From the NCBI GenBank assembly GCA_963825305.1, contig CAWGTA010000009.1:186001-250000 (forward strand): 64,000 nt of DNA, read 5' to 3'. This document shows positions 8,904-17,375 of the stretch, in pieces. This stretch comes from PSRJ01 sp963825305. GTDB lineage: Bacteria; Acidobacteriota; Terriglobia; Bryobacterales; Bryobacteraceae. A program made the translations under genes and the position numbers. How positions within the stretch are numbered: the stretch's first letter is position 1; each line of letters begins with the position of its first letter. The notes under the pieces are model-generated. The model ran no database searches. It was given only the letters and a program-made list of their open reading frames with translations, and had not been told where the DNA came from.

Positions 8904-10649
8904 CTACTGCTGCCCCATCCGCAAATCGCTAGGAGGCGGTGCCTGCTGCCCCTGCTGACCCTGCGGACTTGCGCCTTGCCCGAAGCCGGAATTGTTACCG
9001 AAGCCGGCGTTGTTACCGAAGCCGGAATTGCCACCGATGCCCCCACCCGGGGTAACGCCCCCCGCACCCCCGCCGGCCACCGTTCCCATATTCTGCACGG
9101 GCGTGCCGTTGACGCCGCCATTCGCGTTAGGCGCCGCACTCTGCTGCTTGGTGTAGTCGAAGATAAATTCCCACTCGTTATAGTGCGTTTTCTCTTTGAA
9201 GACCATGATCGAAGCATCTTCGGCGGTGCTGGCCACACCGGCAATTCCGGCTCCAATCTGTTGTCCGCCGGGTTGAGCGCCGCCGATGCCGGTCCCGCTG
9301 CCGGTGCCACCGCCGGCACCCGTGCTCTGGGGCGCCTGGCGCGGGGTTGTCAGCATATTCTGAATCATCGAGGTGGCCGGATTGGAGGCTTGCTGGTTGG
9401 GCGGCGCAAACGCCGAGCCGGGAGTCGAAGTGGGTGTTGGCGCCGTGGCAAACCCTCCCGGATCGGCAGGAGGCGCTTGGCCAGGCTGAGCAAATCCGGG
9501 AGTCGCCTGCTGAAATGACTGAGCCGGCGGTGGCACCGGTTGTGGGAAGTTGCGGTTCTGTCCCGCGAACGCGCCACCCCCCAGACTGGAAGTGCCGCCG
9601 CCGATGGAACTGTCGCCGCCAACCGAAGGTTGCCCGCCGCCGATGGACGACGATGCACCCCCAATCGACGAGGAGCCCACCGACGACTGGTTCCCGGCAT
9701 TCAAACCCGGCTGCTGCACCGGCACGGGAGGGCGAAACGGGGCTTGCTGCACCGGTTGCCCCGGCTGCCCGAATTGTCCCGGCTGTCCCGGTTGCCCGGG
9801 CTGCCCGAATTGTCCCGGTGCCTGCTGCCCTTGCTGTCCCGGCGGCATTGCGCCTCCCGCAGGATTCGTCAAGTCCGGAGGGACTGGCGCGCCGCCGGGC
9901 GCCGCCGGGTTATTACCCATCTGCGGGTTCGGGGTGACTAAAGCGTAGCCGGGCTGGCCCACGGCGCTGTTTGGATCAGGAGCCGGCGAGGTCGGATAAG
10001 GCTGACTAGGATTAGATGCTTGCGGCGCGCCGGGGTAAGGCTGACCGGGAAAGGCTTGCCCAGGAAATGCCTGTCCCGCGGGTGCACCGGGGATTCCGGC
10101 ATTCTGTGACGGAATCGGTTGTCCGTCCGGACCCACCGTGGTGGCCGTTCCTCCCTCGCTCGCCCGCCGCCGGGTGGCGGCATTGGTGATGTTCTGCTGC
10201 TGCCCCTGTGCGCTCGCCAAGCCCAGGTCCGGAATTTGCGCCACAGAACTCGCCGTCGAGATGCTCTGGTTCTTGTCATCTGCTTTGGGCTTGTTGGTGA
10301 GCGAATCCGTGAACACGCCCGCGGCGTTGATGTGGATCAGCCGCCATTCAGCTTTTCCCGTCATCGGGTCTTTAAACTTGTGCCGCAGGAAACGCCGGTT
10401 ATTAAAGTTCTCCAGATCGTCGATCTTCGAGGGGTACCGCCCGTTGACCCGCACGAAAAGCTGGATGGCGCGCTGGTATTGTTGACCGCGCTCCATCAGC
10501 AACTGCTCTTTCTGCCGCTGCGCTTCGAAGGCCACACGAGGAATCTGAATGTACAGCGAAATGGCAATGACGGCCGCCATCAGGAACACCAGCAGCATGG
10601 CAAATCCGGATTCGCCGCTGTTTACCTGGCGTCGACCATTATTCTTCAT
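8904..10649 (-). CDS. pseudopilin-like protein with long Gly/Pro/Gln low-complexity tail
   Basis: Last gene of the pilus/secretion operon, 581 aa. The N-terminus has a type IV prepilin-like signature: the short basic leader 'GESGF', then the hydrophobic 'AMLLVFLMAAVIAISLYIQI'. Next come 'QRQKEQLLMERGQQYQRAI' and 'VRVNGRYPSKIDDLENFNN', as in GspG/GspH-type pseudopilins. From about residue 150 onward it is dominated by Gly, Pro, Gln, Ser and Asn, with tandem QPGQ, SSIGG/SSLGGG and GFGNN words. An ordered stretch remains near 'IMVFKEKTHYNEWEFIFDY'. The tail is about 400 aa, far longer than a normal pseudopilin. ATGA overlap with the upstream gene. Confidence 0.8.
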   Translation of the reverse strand: MKNNGRRQVNSGESGFAMLLVFLMAAVIAISLYIQIPRVAFEAQRQKEQLLMERGQQYQRAIQLFVRVNGRYPSKIDDLENFNNRRFLRHKFKDPMTGKAEWRLIHINAAGVFTDSLTNKPKADDKNQSISTASSVAQIPDLGLASAQGQQQNITNAATRRRASEGGTATTVGPDGQPIPSQNAGIPGAPAGQAFPGQAFPGQPYPGAPQASNPSQPYPTSPAPDPNSAVGQPGYALVTPNPQMGNNPAAPGGAPVPPDLTNPAGGAMPPGQQGQQAPGQFGQPGQPGQPGQFGQPGQPVQQAPFRPPVPVQQPGLNAGNQSSVGSSSIGGASSSIGGGQPSVGGDSSIGGGTSSLGGGAFAGQNRNFPQPVPPPAQSFQQATPGFAQPGQAPPADPGGFATAPTPTSTPGSAFAPPNQQASNPATSMIQNMLTTPRQAPQSTGAGGGTGSGTGIGGAQPGGQQIGAGIAGVASTAEDASIMVFKEKTHYNEWEFIFDYTKQQSAAPNANGGVNGTPVQNMGTVAGGGAGGVTPGGGIGGNSGFGNNAGFGNNSGFGQGASPQGQQGQQAPPPSDLRMGQQ

Positions 10650-11353
10650 CCGACTTCCTCTGCCAACGGAATCGTCTGCTGCCGCTTGGACTCGGTGTCT
10701 TCCATCACTACCGAATTTACGCCGATGCGCACCAGCTTATAGCGCCGCTTTAAGGTTTCGCCTTCTTTGGCGACCAGAATATCTTCACCGTCCAGGAAGA
10801 ACGCCGTCTTGCCCCCGCCGATCCGCGGCGAGGTGTACCCGTAATACTTCAGGTTGATGGGCGGTGGAGGCGGGGGCCCCGGAGGTTTCGGCGGTTCGAC
10901 CACTACGGGCGCCACGGGCCTCAACGCCACCTTCGTGTCGGGCCCTTTGAGAGGTTCCACTTTGACCGGCGCTTGCCCGAACTGAAAAAGATTGCGGCCG
11001 TTACCCGAAGCAGCTACCGCCTGCAATTTCGCTAAAAGATCGCGCCGCAGCGTGGGGTCGACTTTGGTCGGGTCGATGCGATCCTCCGGCCTCTTCGACC
11101 GCAGCACAGGATGGAATTCGTCGCTACGTCCCCGCCCGCTCGACGCTGCCCGTGGCGCAGTAGCCTGTGCGGATGCCGCCGGCGCACTGACGGCGGGCAC
11201 AGCAGGTACATCCGCCGCCACAGCCGGTGCGGCGGCCGGCGTCTCGCGGTTGGATGGCCCCGAAAGCAGATTCGAATACACCAGGTACCCGGCCATTACG
11301 GCTAACAGCCCGAGCATCACGAGCTTCTTCGGCTCGTTCGCCCCCAGCTTCAT
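10646..11353 (-). CDS. PilP/GspC-like inner-membrane pilus assembly protein
   Basis: Protein of 235 aa with one N-terminal membrane segment (about 11-27), an Ala/Pro-rich linker, a poly-Pro run 'PPGPPPPPP' and a C-terminal beta domain. The beta domain runs from 'INLKYYGYTSPRIGGGKTAFFLDGEDI' to 'YKLVRIGVNSVVMEDTESK'. That domain resembles the HR/PilP fold that links the inner-membrane PilMNO platform to the secretin. Its place after pilO supports the assignment. It lacks a clear lipobox, so it is nearer to GspC topology than to the PilP lipoprotein. Both ends overlap neighbours by four bases. Confidence 0.75.
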   Translation of the reverse strand: MKLGANEPKKLVMLGLLAVMAGYLVYSNLLSGPSNRETPAAAPAVAADVPAVPAVSAPAASAQATAPRAASSGRGRSDEFHPVLRSKRPEDRIDPTKVDPTLRRDLLAKLQAVAASGNGRNLFQFGQAPVKVEPLKGPDTKVALRPVAPVVVEPPKPPGPPPPPPINLKYYGYTSPRIGGGKTAFFLDGEDILVAKEGETLKRRYKLVRIGVNSVVMEDTESKRQQTIPLAEEVG

Positions 11354-11931
11354 AACGTGGCCCCCGACGCATCTTTCACGAACGAGTCCAGCTTCAAGCT
11401 CACGGTCAGTAGCGCCCCATTCTGCTGGGGTGAGGTTTGCATGCTTTCGATAATCAGGAACCGCGGCGATTTGTCGAGCAGGTCGACGAACTTGGTCAGG
11501 CCGCCGTAGGGCCCCTCATACGCCACCGTGATCGACATCATCTGGAGCGAGTCACTGCCCTCAATCGGATTCAGCTCCAGGCTGTCCTGGCGCAGTTTGA
11601 CTCCGGCTTCCTGCTCCATGCGTTGGAGTTCTCCGATCACCGTGGAATAGGCGGTGCGCCGGTCCGTGAAGTAGTTGCCGATGAAGTCGTCTCCATCGCG
11701 GCGCGCTGTCTCCGCCTTGTCCACCATCCGTTTGGTGTTGGCCAGGCGGAGCTGCCGTGCGGCCAAATCCCGTCGCAGGTCCGCCTGCTTCTGGCGCAGG
11801 TCGTCCGCCGATCCACCGAACGGCTTGATCGCAATCACCGCCGCCACCAGGTTCGCCACCAGCAGCACGCCGATGATGGCGCGCATCACCACGCGCGGAT
11901 CTTTGATCGCCGCCTTAAAGTTTTTGGGCAT
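11350..11931 (-). CDS. pilO: type IV pilus assembly protein PilO-like
   Basis: Protein of 193 aa with one N-terminal transmembrane helix (about 16-33), a coiled coil ('DDLRQKQADLRRDLAARQLRL' region) and a ferredoxin-like periplasmic domain ending 'LLTVSLKLDSFVKDA'. This is the PilO/GspM architecture, a bitopic protein that pairs with PilN. It overlaps pilN by 17 bases and the PilP-like gene by four, so it is in a tight operon. Confidence 0.82.
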   Translation of the reverse strand: MPKNFKAAIKDPRVVMRAIIGVLLVANLVAAVIAIKPFGGSADDLRQKQADLRRDLAARQLRLANTKRMVDKAETARRDGDDFIGNYFTDRRTAYSTVIGELQRMEQEAGVKLRQDSLELNPIEGSDSLQMMSITVAYEGPYGGLTKFVDLLDKSPRFLIIESMQTSPQQNGALLTVSLKLDSFVKDASGATL

Positions 11932-12481
11932 AGTTCACCATCACGCGGCTGCGAAACAGCGGTTCCGATTGCGAGGGCGCCTGGCTGCTGGGAACCGACG
12001 GCGATTCGAACAGCGATGAGGATTCCAGGGCCTTCAGGAATTCGATCACCGCCCCCTGCGTTTCGGCGCCCACCTGCATGTCCAGGGTCACCTGGTTTTC
12101 CTTGTTCACGTACGGCCGGATGCTCATGAGCCGAACGTTAAACGGCATAGTCTTTTCCAGATCGGCCAGGATCTTGGTCCAGCTGATTCCCTTGCGATAG
12201 AGCAGCTCGTTCAGCATGACGCTGCGCTCGATCACTTCGGTGTTCTCGGGCCGCCGCAATACGGCGTCGAGGCCGGCCTGTTGCGCGGTCACTTTCCGTA
12301 TCTCCCGGTCGAGCTGATTGACATCGTGCCGGACATCCGCAAGCTGCGAGCGGTCCAGCAGGCTCAGCGAAATCAGCACACCCAGCGTTGCCACCAGCAG
12401 CAGCGAAACCGCAATGGAGGCGGCCAGCAGGGCCCGGTCGCGACGGAACGGCTGGCTGGCGAGATTGATCGGAATCTTCAT
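11915..12481 (-). CDS. pilN: type IV pilus assembly protein PilN-like
   Basis: Protein of 188 aa that begins with the PilN signature 'MKIPINLASQPFRRDRA', which binds PilM. A membrane helix follows (about 18-42), then a coiled coil with 'QLDREIRKVTAQ' and a small C-terminal periplasmic domain. The length and the PilM-PilN-PilO order match type IV pilus and type II secretion inner platforms. It lies 1 bp after pilM. Confidence 0.85.
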   Translation of the reverse strand: MKIPINLASQPFRRDRALLAASIAVSLLLVATLGVLISLSLLDRSQLADVRHDVNQLDREIRKVTAQQAGLDAVLRRPENTEVIERSVMLNELLYRKGISWTKILADLEKTMPFNVRLMSIRPYVNKENQVTLDMQVGAETQGAVIEFLKALESSSLFESPSVPSSQAPSQSEPLFRSRVMVNYAQKL

Positions 12482-12482
12482 G

Positions 12483-13370
12483 TCAATTGTTCTTCGCGAT
12501 CGACCGCAAATATCCCAGCAGTCCCGCGTTATTCTCCCCGGGAATCCCTAACGGCGAGCGTAACAGATCCACCGGAACCGAGAGTTCCTCTTCGAACCGC
12601 CGCTGCGCCTCGTCGGATTGCGCTCCGAAGCCGCACAGGATCAGGTTCTCGACGCGCCCGCTCAGATTGTCCTCCACGTACACAAACGTGGGCAGCAGCA
12701 CCGCGGCGATGTCCTCCAGCTCCTGCGAGGCCACTTCCAGGCAGCGCACCAGCTTGATGGCACTCTTGTCCCGCACGACCACCGTGAGCACGTGTCCGGT
12801 GATCTTGGCCATCACGCTCAACCCTGCTTCCGGCGCCAGTTCCAGAGCCGCCATGCTCGAAGTGGTTACGAATCCCGGATTCATACCGGCGGAGCGGAAC
12901 GGGGCTTCATAGCGCGCCACGATTTCGAGCGGCGCCATCACCACCAGCACGTCGCATCTCTTATTCACGCCCGGCTGCGGAAAATAGCCCACCGCCGCCG
13001 ACTCCACATCGAAAGGCACACTCCGCTTCAGCCGGAACTTCACCAGGGCAAGCTGCTCCTTGGCGTCTGTCGGAAACTCGTCGAAATCGATCACCGCGAT
13101 CCGCGCGCTGAAATCCGGCAAGATCAGCGCGGCGTCTTTCCTCTTCCGCGTCCCCTGCCCGGCCGCCAGCCTTCGCACGGTCATGGCGAACTCGTCCGGA
13201 TCGACCACATTTTCCTTGAGAGGCGACACTGCCAGCACGCCCGGTTTGAGCGGCCGAAACTCCATCTCCGCCTTGGAACCAATCCGCGCCACGGCAATGC
13301 CCGCTTCCGAGACTTCGAACGCCATGGCCGGCGGCGGTTCCTGCACGAGCGCTTTTAGCCTGTCTAGCAT
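12483..13370 (-). CDS. pilM: PilM-like actin-fold assembly protein
   Basis: Cytoplasmic actin-like protein of 295 aa, slightly short for PilM (about 350). Visible family features are the opening 'AMAFEVSEAGIAVARIG', 'LPDFSARIAVIDFDEFPTD', the region 'FRLKRSVPFDVESAAVGYF' and the late 'NLILCGFGAQS'. PilM anchors PilN in the inner platform and contacts the assembly ATPase. It is the first gene after a 307-bp palindromic insert that separates it from pilB. Confidence 0.83.
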   Translation of the reverse strand: MLDRLKALVQEPPPAMAFEVSEAGIAVARIGSKAEMEFRPLKPGVLAVSPLKENVVDPDEFAMTVRRLAAGQGTRKRKDAALILPDFSARIAVIDFDEFPTDAKEQLALVKFRLKRSVPFDVESAAVGYFPQPGVNKRCDVLVVMAPLEIVARYEAPFRSAGMNPGFVTTSSMAALELAPEAGLSVMAKITGHVLTVVVRDKSAIKLVRCLEVASQELEDIAAVLLPTFVYVEDNLSGRVENLILCGFGAQSDEAQRRFEEELSVPVDLLRSPLGIPGENNAGLLGYLRSIAKNN

Positions 13371-13377
13371 ACGTGTT

Positions 13378-13662
13378 CACCGCAGAGACGCAGAGGCGCA
13401 GAGTTTAAGAAAGATAGGCGCTGCGACCGTTTGCAGGCGACGGTTGCTCGATCAGGTTGGCGCGCAGAGGGGGCAGAGGGAACAAGCGTTCGAAGAAGGT
13501 TACCGGCGACAGTTGGGAAGGAAACCTGAAGCTGCCACATAGCCCCGTTCCAGCACTTGTTCCCTCTGCCCCCTCTGCGCGCCAACCGCATGGAGCGTAC
13601 GCCGCCCGCAAACTTCACCACGCCCCACTTTCTTAAAACTCTGCGTCTCTGCGTCTCTGCGG
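13378..13662. repeat. nested inverted repeats between pilB and pilM
   Basis: The 307 bp between pilM and pilB hold two nested inverted repeats and no gene. The outer arms are 13378-13413 (CACCGCAGAGACGCAGAGGC..) and 13628-13662 (..CTGCGTCTCTGCGTCTCTGCGG). The inner arms are 13455-13487 (GGTTGGCGCGCAGAGGGG..) and 13554-13587 (..CCCCTCTGCGCGCCAACC). The central 13488-13553 is unique. The outer word is itself a tandem of (G)ACGCAGAG units. A transcript could fold into a long double hairpin inside the pilus operon. Confidence 0.75.
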
Positions 13663-13677
13663 TCATATTCATTCTTT

Positions 13678-15303
13678 CTATCCTTCGATGAACGTGACCT
13701 TATTGATCTCACGCAGCGTCGTGATTCCCGCGCGCATCTTGTCCACGGCCGAATCGCGCAGGAAGGTCATACCGTCCTCGCGCGCGGCCCGCTTGATTTC
13801 CGACGTCGGCCGCCGGTCCAGAATCATTTCGCGGATGCGATCGGTCAGGTCCAGCAACTCATGAATCGCCGACCGTCCCCGGAATCCCGTGCCGCCGCAT
13901 TCAAAACAACCGGAGCCCTCGTAAAGGGGCACATCGCGCCATTCATCCGGGTTCAACCCGGCTTCGATAAGCGCGGAATCGGGCTGGCGCACACGCTTCT
14001 TGCAGTACTCACAAATGACGCGCACCAACCGCTGCGCCAGAATGCAGTTCAACGACGAAACGAAGTTGTACGGCTCGACTCCCATGTTGAGGAAGCGGCC
14101 CAGCACGTCCAGCACGTTGTTGGCGTGCACGGTGGTGAAAACCAGGTGTCCGGTCAGGGCCGAGTTGATGGCGATCTGCGCGGTCTCCTGGTCGCGGATT
14201 TCGCCCACCATGATTTTGTCCGGATCATGGCGCAGGATCGACCGCAAGCCGCGTGCGAACGTGAGACCTTTCTTCTCGTTCACCGGAATCTGCGTGATGC
14301 CCTTGATCTGGTACTCCACCGGGTCTTCGATGGTGATGATCTTGTCTTCGTCGTTCTTGATTTCGCTCAGCGCCGCGTAGAGCGTGGTGGTCTTACCCGA
14401 GCCGGTCGGCCCGGTGACCAGCACCATGCCGTACGGCTCCAGAATATAGCGCCGGAACTTGATCAGGTCCTGGTCGGAGAAGCCCACGACGTCCAGCGAG
14501 AGCTTGGCGAACTTCTCGCTCATCGACTCCTTGTCGAGGACGCGCAGCACCGCGTCTTCGCCGTGGATAGTCGGCATGATAGAGACACGGAAATCGATGA
14601 GCCGATTCTTGTATCGCACGCGGAAACGGCCGTCCTGCGGCACGCGCTTCTCGGCGATATCCAGCTCGCTCATGACCTTGATGCGCGAAATGATGGTCGA
14701 CTGCCAGTCCTTGGCGATGGGCGGCATGGCATAATGCAGCACCCCATCGATGCGGTACTTGATGGCCACTTCCTGGTCGCGCGATTCGATGTGGATATCG
14801 CTCGCCCGCCGCTCCAACGCGTTAAAGATGGTGGTATCCACCAGTTTGATCACCGGCGCGATATCGCTGTCGGTGGCCGTCAGCTTGTCGATGGAGAGGG
14901 TTTCGTCCGTATCGCCCTCATCCGCCACCACGTCGAGCGTGAAGCCTTCGGTGACCTCTTCGAGTACGCGCTGCGACTGCTCGGTCTTTTTCAGCAGCTC
15001 GGCGATCTGCGAAAGCGTCGCCACTTTCACGCGCAGCTTCGTGTTGAGCAGCAGCGTGAGCTCGTCGATCAGGTTCAGATTCCGCGGATCGGCAAGGGCG
15101 ATTTCCAGCGTCCCGTTCTGCGACCGCAGCGGCACGAAATTGTAGCGGAACATCAGGTCGACCGGGATCGACCGGAACAGTTCGTGATCGATGTTGCCCT
15201 CGCGCAGATCGACGAACTCGCAGCGATACCGGTCCGCCATCGCGCGGGCCTGTTCCGCCTCCGCCAGCGGATCGGTCAACCGAAGTTTCTCACTAGTTGC
15301 CAT
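13678..15303 (-). CDS. pilB: type IV pilus / type II secretion assembly ATPase (PilB/GspE)
   Basis: Hexameric ATPase that powers pilus or pseudopilus extension, 541 aa. An N-terminal T2SSE_N domain (about 1-130) precedes the ATPase core. The Walker A motif is 'GPTGSGKTTTLYAAL', the Asp box includes 'IITIEDPVEYQIKGITQIPV', the Walker B region is 'DPDKIMVGEIRDQETAQIA' and the His box is 'GHLVFTTVHANN'. Two CxxC pairs ('CEYC' and 'CFEC') form the zinc site of PilB/GspE proteins. The ATG is at 15303. It sits between pilC and the 307-bp palindromic insert, with pilMNO downstream. Confidence 0.93.
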   Translation of the reverse strand: MATSEKLRLTDPLAEAEQARAMADRYRCEFVDLREGNIDHELFRSIPVDLMFRYNFVPLRSQNGTLEIALADPRNLNLIDELTLLLNTKLRVKVATLSQIAELLKKTEQSQRVLEEVTEGFTLDVVADEGDTDETLSIDKLTATDSDIAPVIKLVDTTIFNALERRASDIHIESRDQEVAIKYRIDGVLHYAMPPIAKDWQSTIISRIKVMSELDIAEKRVPQDGRFRVRYKNRLIDFRVSIMPTIHGEDAVLRVLDKESMSEKFAKLSLDVVGFSDQDLIKFRRYILEPYGMVLVTGPTGSGKTTTLYAALSEIKNDEDKIITIEDPVEYQIKGITQIPVNEKKGLTFARGLRSILRHDPDKIMVGEIRDQETAQIAINSALTGHLVFTTVHANNVLDVLGRFLNMGVEPYNFVSSLNCILAQRLVRVICEYCKKRVRQPDSALIEAGLNPDEWRDVPLYEGSGCFECGGTGFRGRSAIHELLDLTDRIREMILDRRPTSEIKRAAREDGMTFLRDSAVDKMRAGITTLREINKVTFIEG

Positions 15304-15307
15304 AAAA

Positions 15308-15399
15308 AGCTTTCAGCATTCAGCAGTCAGCTTTCAGCCAAAAATTCGGATCGGCGCTTCTTCCAAAAGCTGAGCGCTGATTGCTGACTGCTGAAAGCT
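15308..15399. repeat. inverted repeat AGCTTTCAGCA..TGCTGAAAGCT between pilC and pilB
   Basis: Long imperfect inverted repeat built from the words CTTTCAGCA/TTCAGCAGTCAGC and their complements, exactly filling the pilC-pilB gap. It shares its words with 6311-6342. It is another dispersed intergenic palindrome. Confidence 0.65.
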
Positions 15400-15403
15400 A
15401 TTC

Positions 15404-16605
15404 TCATCGAATCGAATCCGCCAGCGAAAAGATCGGCAGATACAACGAAATCAAAACAAACGCCACAAACCCGCCCATCACGATCATGATGGCGGGCTCG
15501 ATCAGCGATAGAGCCGCCTGCATGCGTGTGTTTACATCTTCTTCAAAAAACTCGGCCACGCTGTTCAGCATGGTTGGGAGCGCACCAGTGGATTCGCCCA
15601 CTTCAATCATATCGACGGCCAGCGGCGGCACCAGCCCCGAGCTACGCAGCGATCCCGAAAGCGGCTGCCCTTCCCGCACGCTTTTGCCCGCGATCGATAC
15701 GGCCTTCTCCAGCAGCGGCGTGCCCAGCGATTCCGCCGCCGTCTCCATGGCCTGCACCAGCGGAATGCCGCCCGTCAGCAGCGTGCTGAGAATGCGCGCC
15801 AGTTGCGCCACCTGGTATTTCAGCCAGATCTCGCCGAAGATCGGCATCTTCATTTTCACGCGATCGATCTTTTCTCGCGCCGAGTCCTTCCGCGCCCACC
15901 ACCGGAACAGGAAGATCGCTCCCACCACGCCGCCGCAAATACAATGATGTAGGTCCGCGCCGTCGTGCCGATGGCAATCAGCACCGTCGTCATGGTGGGC
16001 AACTTCGCATTCATGCTGCTGTACAACGTGGCGAACGTCGGGACCACATAGGTGACCAGGAACACCATCAACAGGATCACCAGGACGATCAGCACCGAGG
16101 GATACATCAGCGAAACCAGCACCTTCTTCTTGACCGCCAGGGAAAGTTTCTGATAGGTGATGTACCGGTCCAATACCTCCGTCAAGCTGCCGCTCTTCTC
16201 TCCCGCCATCACCGACGTCACGTAGATCTTCGGAAAGATTCCCTGCTGCCGGAACGCCTCGGAGAGCAGCGTCCCGTTGCGGACCTCATCGCGCACCGCC
16301 TTGACGTACGGGCCGAGTTTGGCGTCAGTTAATCGTTCGGCCAAAAGGTCCAGAGACTTTAGGATGGGGAGGCCGGCGCGAATCAGCGTCACGAACTGCT
16401 GGTTGAAGATCAGAAACTTCTCGAGATTCAGCCCTTTGCGTTTACGGACCAGGCCGCCCAGAGCCACCACCCGCGGCTTGATCGAATAGATGAGGAAGCC
16501 CTGCTGCGAAAACTTCTCCCGCAACTCCTTTTCGGAGGCCGCCGCGGTCACTTGCTGGTGAATCTGGCCGCGCGCATCGGCGTATTTCAGGACGAATTCC
16601 GCCAT
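15404..16605 (-). pseudogene. pilC: PilC/GspF inner-membrane platform protein, frameshifted
   Basis: Two reading frames make one PilC. The N-terminal part (16605 to about 15930) has the first T2SSF domain ('FLIFNQQFVTLIRAGLPILKS') and helices up to 'ARTYIIVFAAAW'. The C-terminal part (from about 15928) continues with 'VVGAIFLFRWWARK' and a second T2SSF domain ('QVAQLARILSTLLTGGIPLVQ'), ending after the last helix. Joined, they give a normal protein of about 400 aa. The break lies in the GGCGGCGTGGTGG stretch near 15920-15935 and needs one base. Everything else is intact, so a sequencing or assembly error is at least as likely as a true mutation. Confidence 0.85.
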
Positions 16606-16608
16606 AAG

Positions 16609-17241
16609 CTATTGACTGGTTTCCTCCACCACCACGCCGGGAGGCGCTTTGAATTGGAAGAGCTTGGCATCCAGCTGCGGGTCCAGTTTTTCCTGGTCGA
16701 AGGTAAAGGCCAAGAGCGAGCGGTCGAATCCGGTAACCTTCAACTCCCGTATGCGGCCGTCGGGAGCCACCAGAAACTCCACGGCAGTATAGGGTAGATC
16801 TTCGCTTTTGGGCTCCCCCGTGATGCGCGTATCGGCCCCCTCGGAACGCCCCTGCAAATTGCGGAACTCCTTATTAAAGTGTAGCTTACCGAGCAGGAAG
16901 GCGAGCGGAGCGCGCATATCCTCGGTTTCCCGCAGCTTCATCTTTTCGGCCTTATTGTCTGCTGGTGTGTACAACCATAGGAATTTCCCGTCGGAAACGA
17001 ACAGCTTCCCCTTCGGCTGGAGATATTCACCCCGCATGCGTCCCGGTTTCCGTAGCAGAAGCACTCCGCTCTCTGACCGCCGGATGCTGCCAGGCGGCGT
17101 ATATTGTTCTGTGAAAGCGACTTGCAGGGTTTGGGCGTGGTTGTAGCGGCTCTCCGCCTTGTTGAGAAGGTCGTCCAGTTTGGTGTCCGCACCAAACGCC
17201 GACACCACCAGCAGGCCGGGAATCAGCCGAAAAAGGTTCAC
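16609..17241 (-). CDS. lolA: outer-membrane lipoprotein carrier protein LolA-like
   Basis: Periplasmic chaperone family that ferries lipoproteins from the inner to the outer membrane. The GTG at 17241 gives about 210 aa with a compact signal peptide (MNLFRLIPGLLVVSAFGAD). The family fold shows in 'SRYNHAQTLQVAFTEQYTPP', 'GVLLLRKPGRMRGEY', 'LFVSDGKFLWLYTPADN' and 'LPYTAVEFLVAPDGRIRELKV'. An upstream in-frame GTG at 17298 would place the first residues inside a palindromic repeat (17283-17368), so I prefer 17241. It lies 3 bp upstream of pilC and may head the secretion operon. Confidence 0.8.
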   Translation of the reverse strand: MNLFRLIPGLLVVSAFGADTKLDDLLNKAESRYNHAQTLQVAFTEQYTPPGSIRRSESGVLLLRKPGRMRGEYLQPKGKLFVSDGKFLWLYTPADNKAEKMKLRETEDMRAPLAFLLGKLHFNKEFRNLQGRSEGADTRITGEPKSEDLPYTAVEFLVAPDGRIRELKVTGFDRSLLAFTFDQEKLDPQLDAKLFQFKAPPGVVVEETSQ

Positions 17242-17282
17242 AACCCTTTGACGCGGGGGGATCGCGAAACGTGTAAGGCGAC

Positions 17283-17368
17283 TGCTCCCTTTGGTCACGG
17301 CTCGGTAACGGTCACGTAGCCGGCCGAATTTCTCGTGTTTTGCCGAGCCGTGACCGAAGGGAGCGGTT
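17283..17368. repeat. GAGCCGTGACC palindrome, copy 1
   Basis: Inverted repeat with arms TGCTCCCTTTGGTCACGGCTCGG and GAGCCGTGACCGAAGGGAGCGG between lolA and the hybrid kinase. Copies occur at 19992-20078 (complete) and 34222-34245 (one arm). Confidence 0.7.
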
Positions 17369-17375
17369 CTTCTGC

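Noticed and set aside
13861..15387. Long rightward frame opposite pilB
   Set aside because: Antisense shadow of the conserved ATPase gene.
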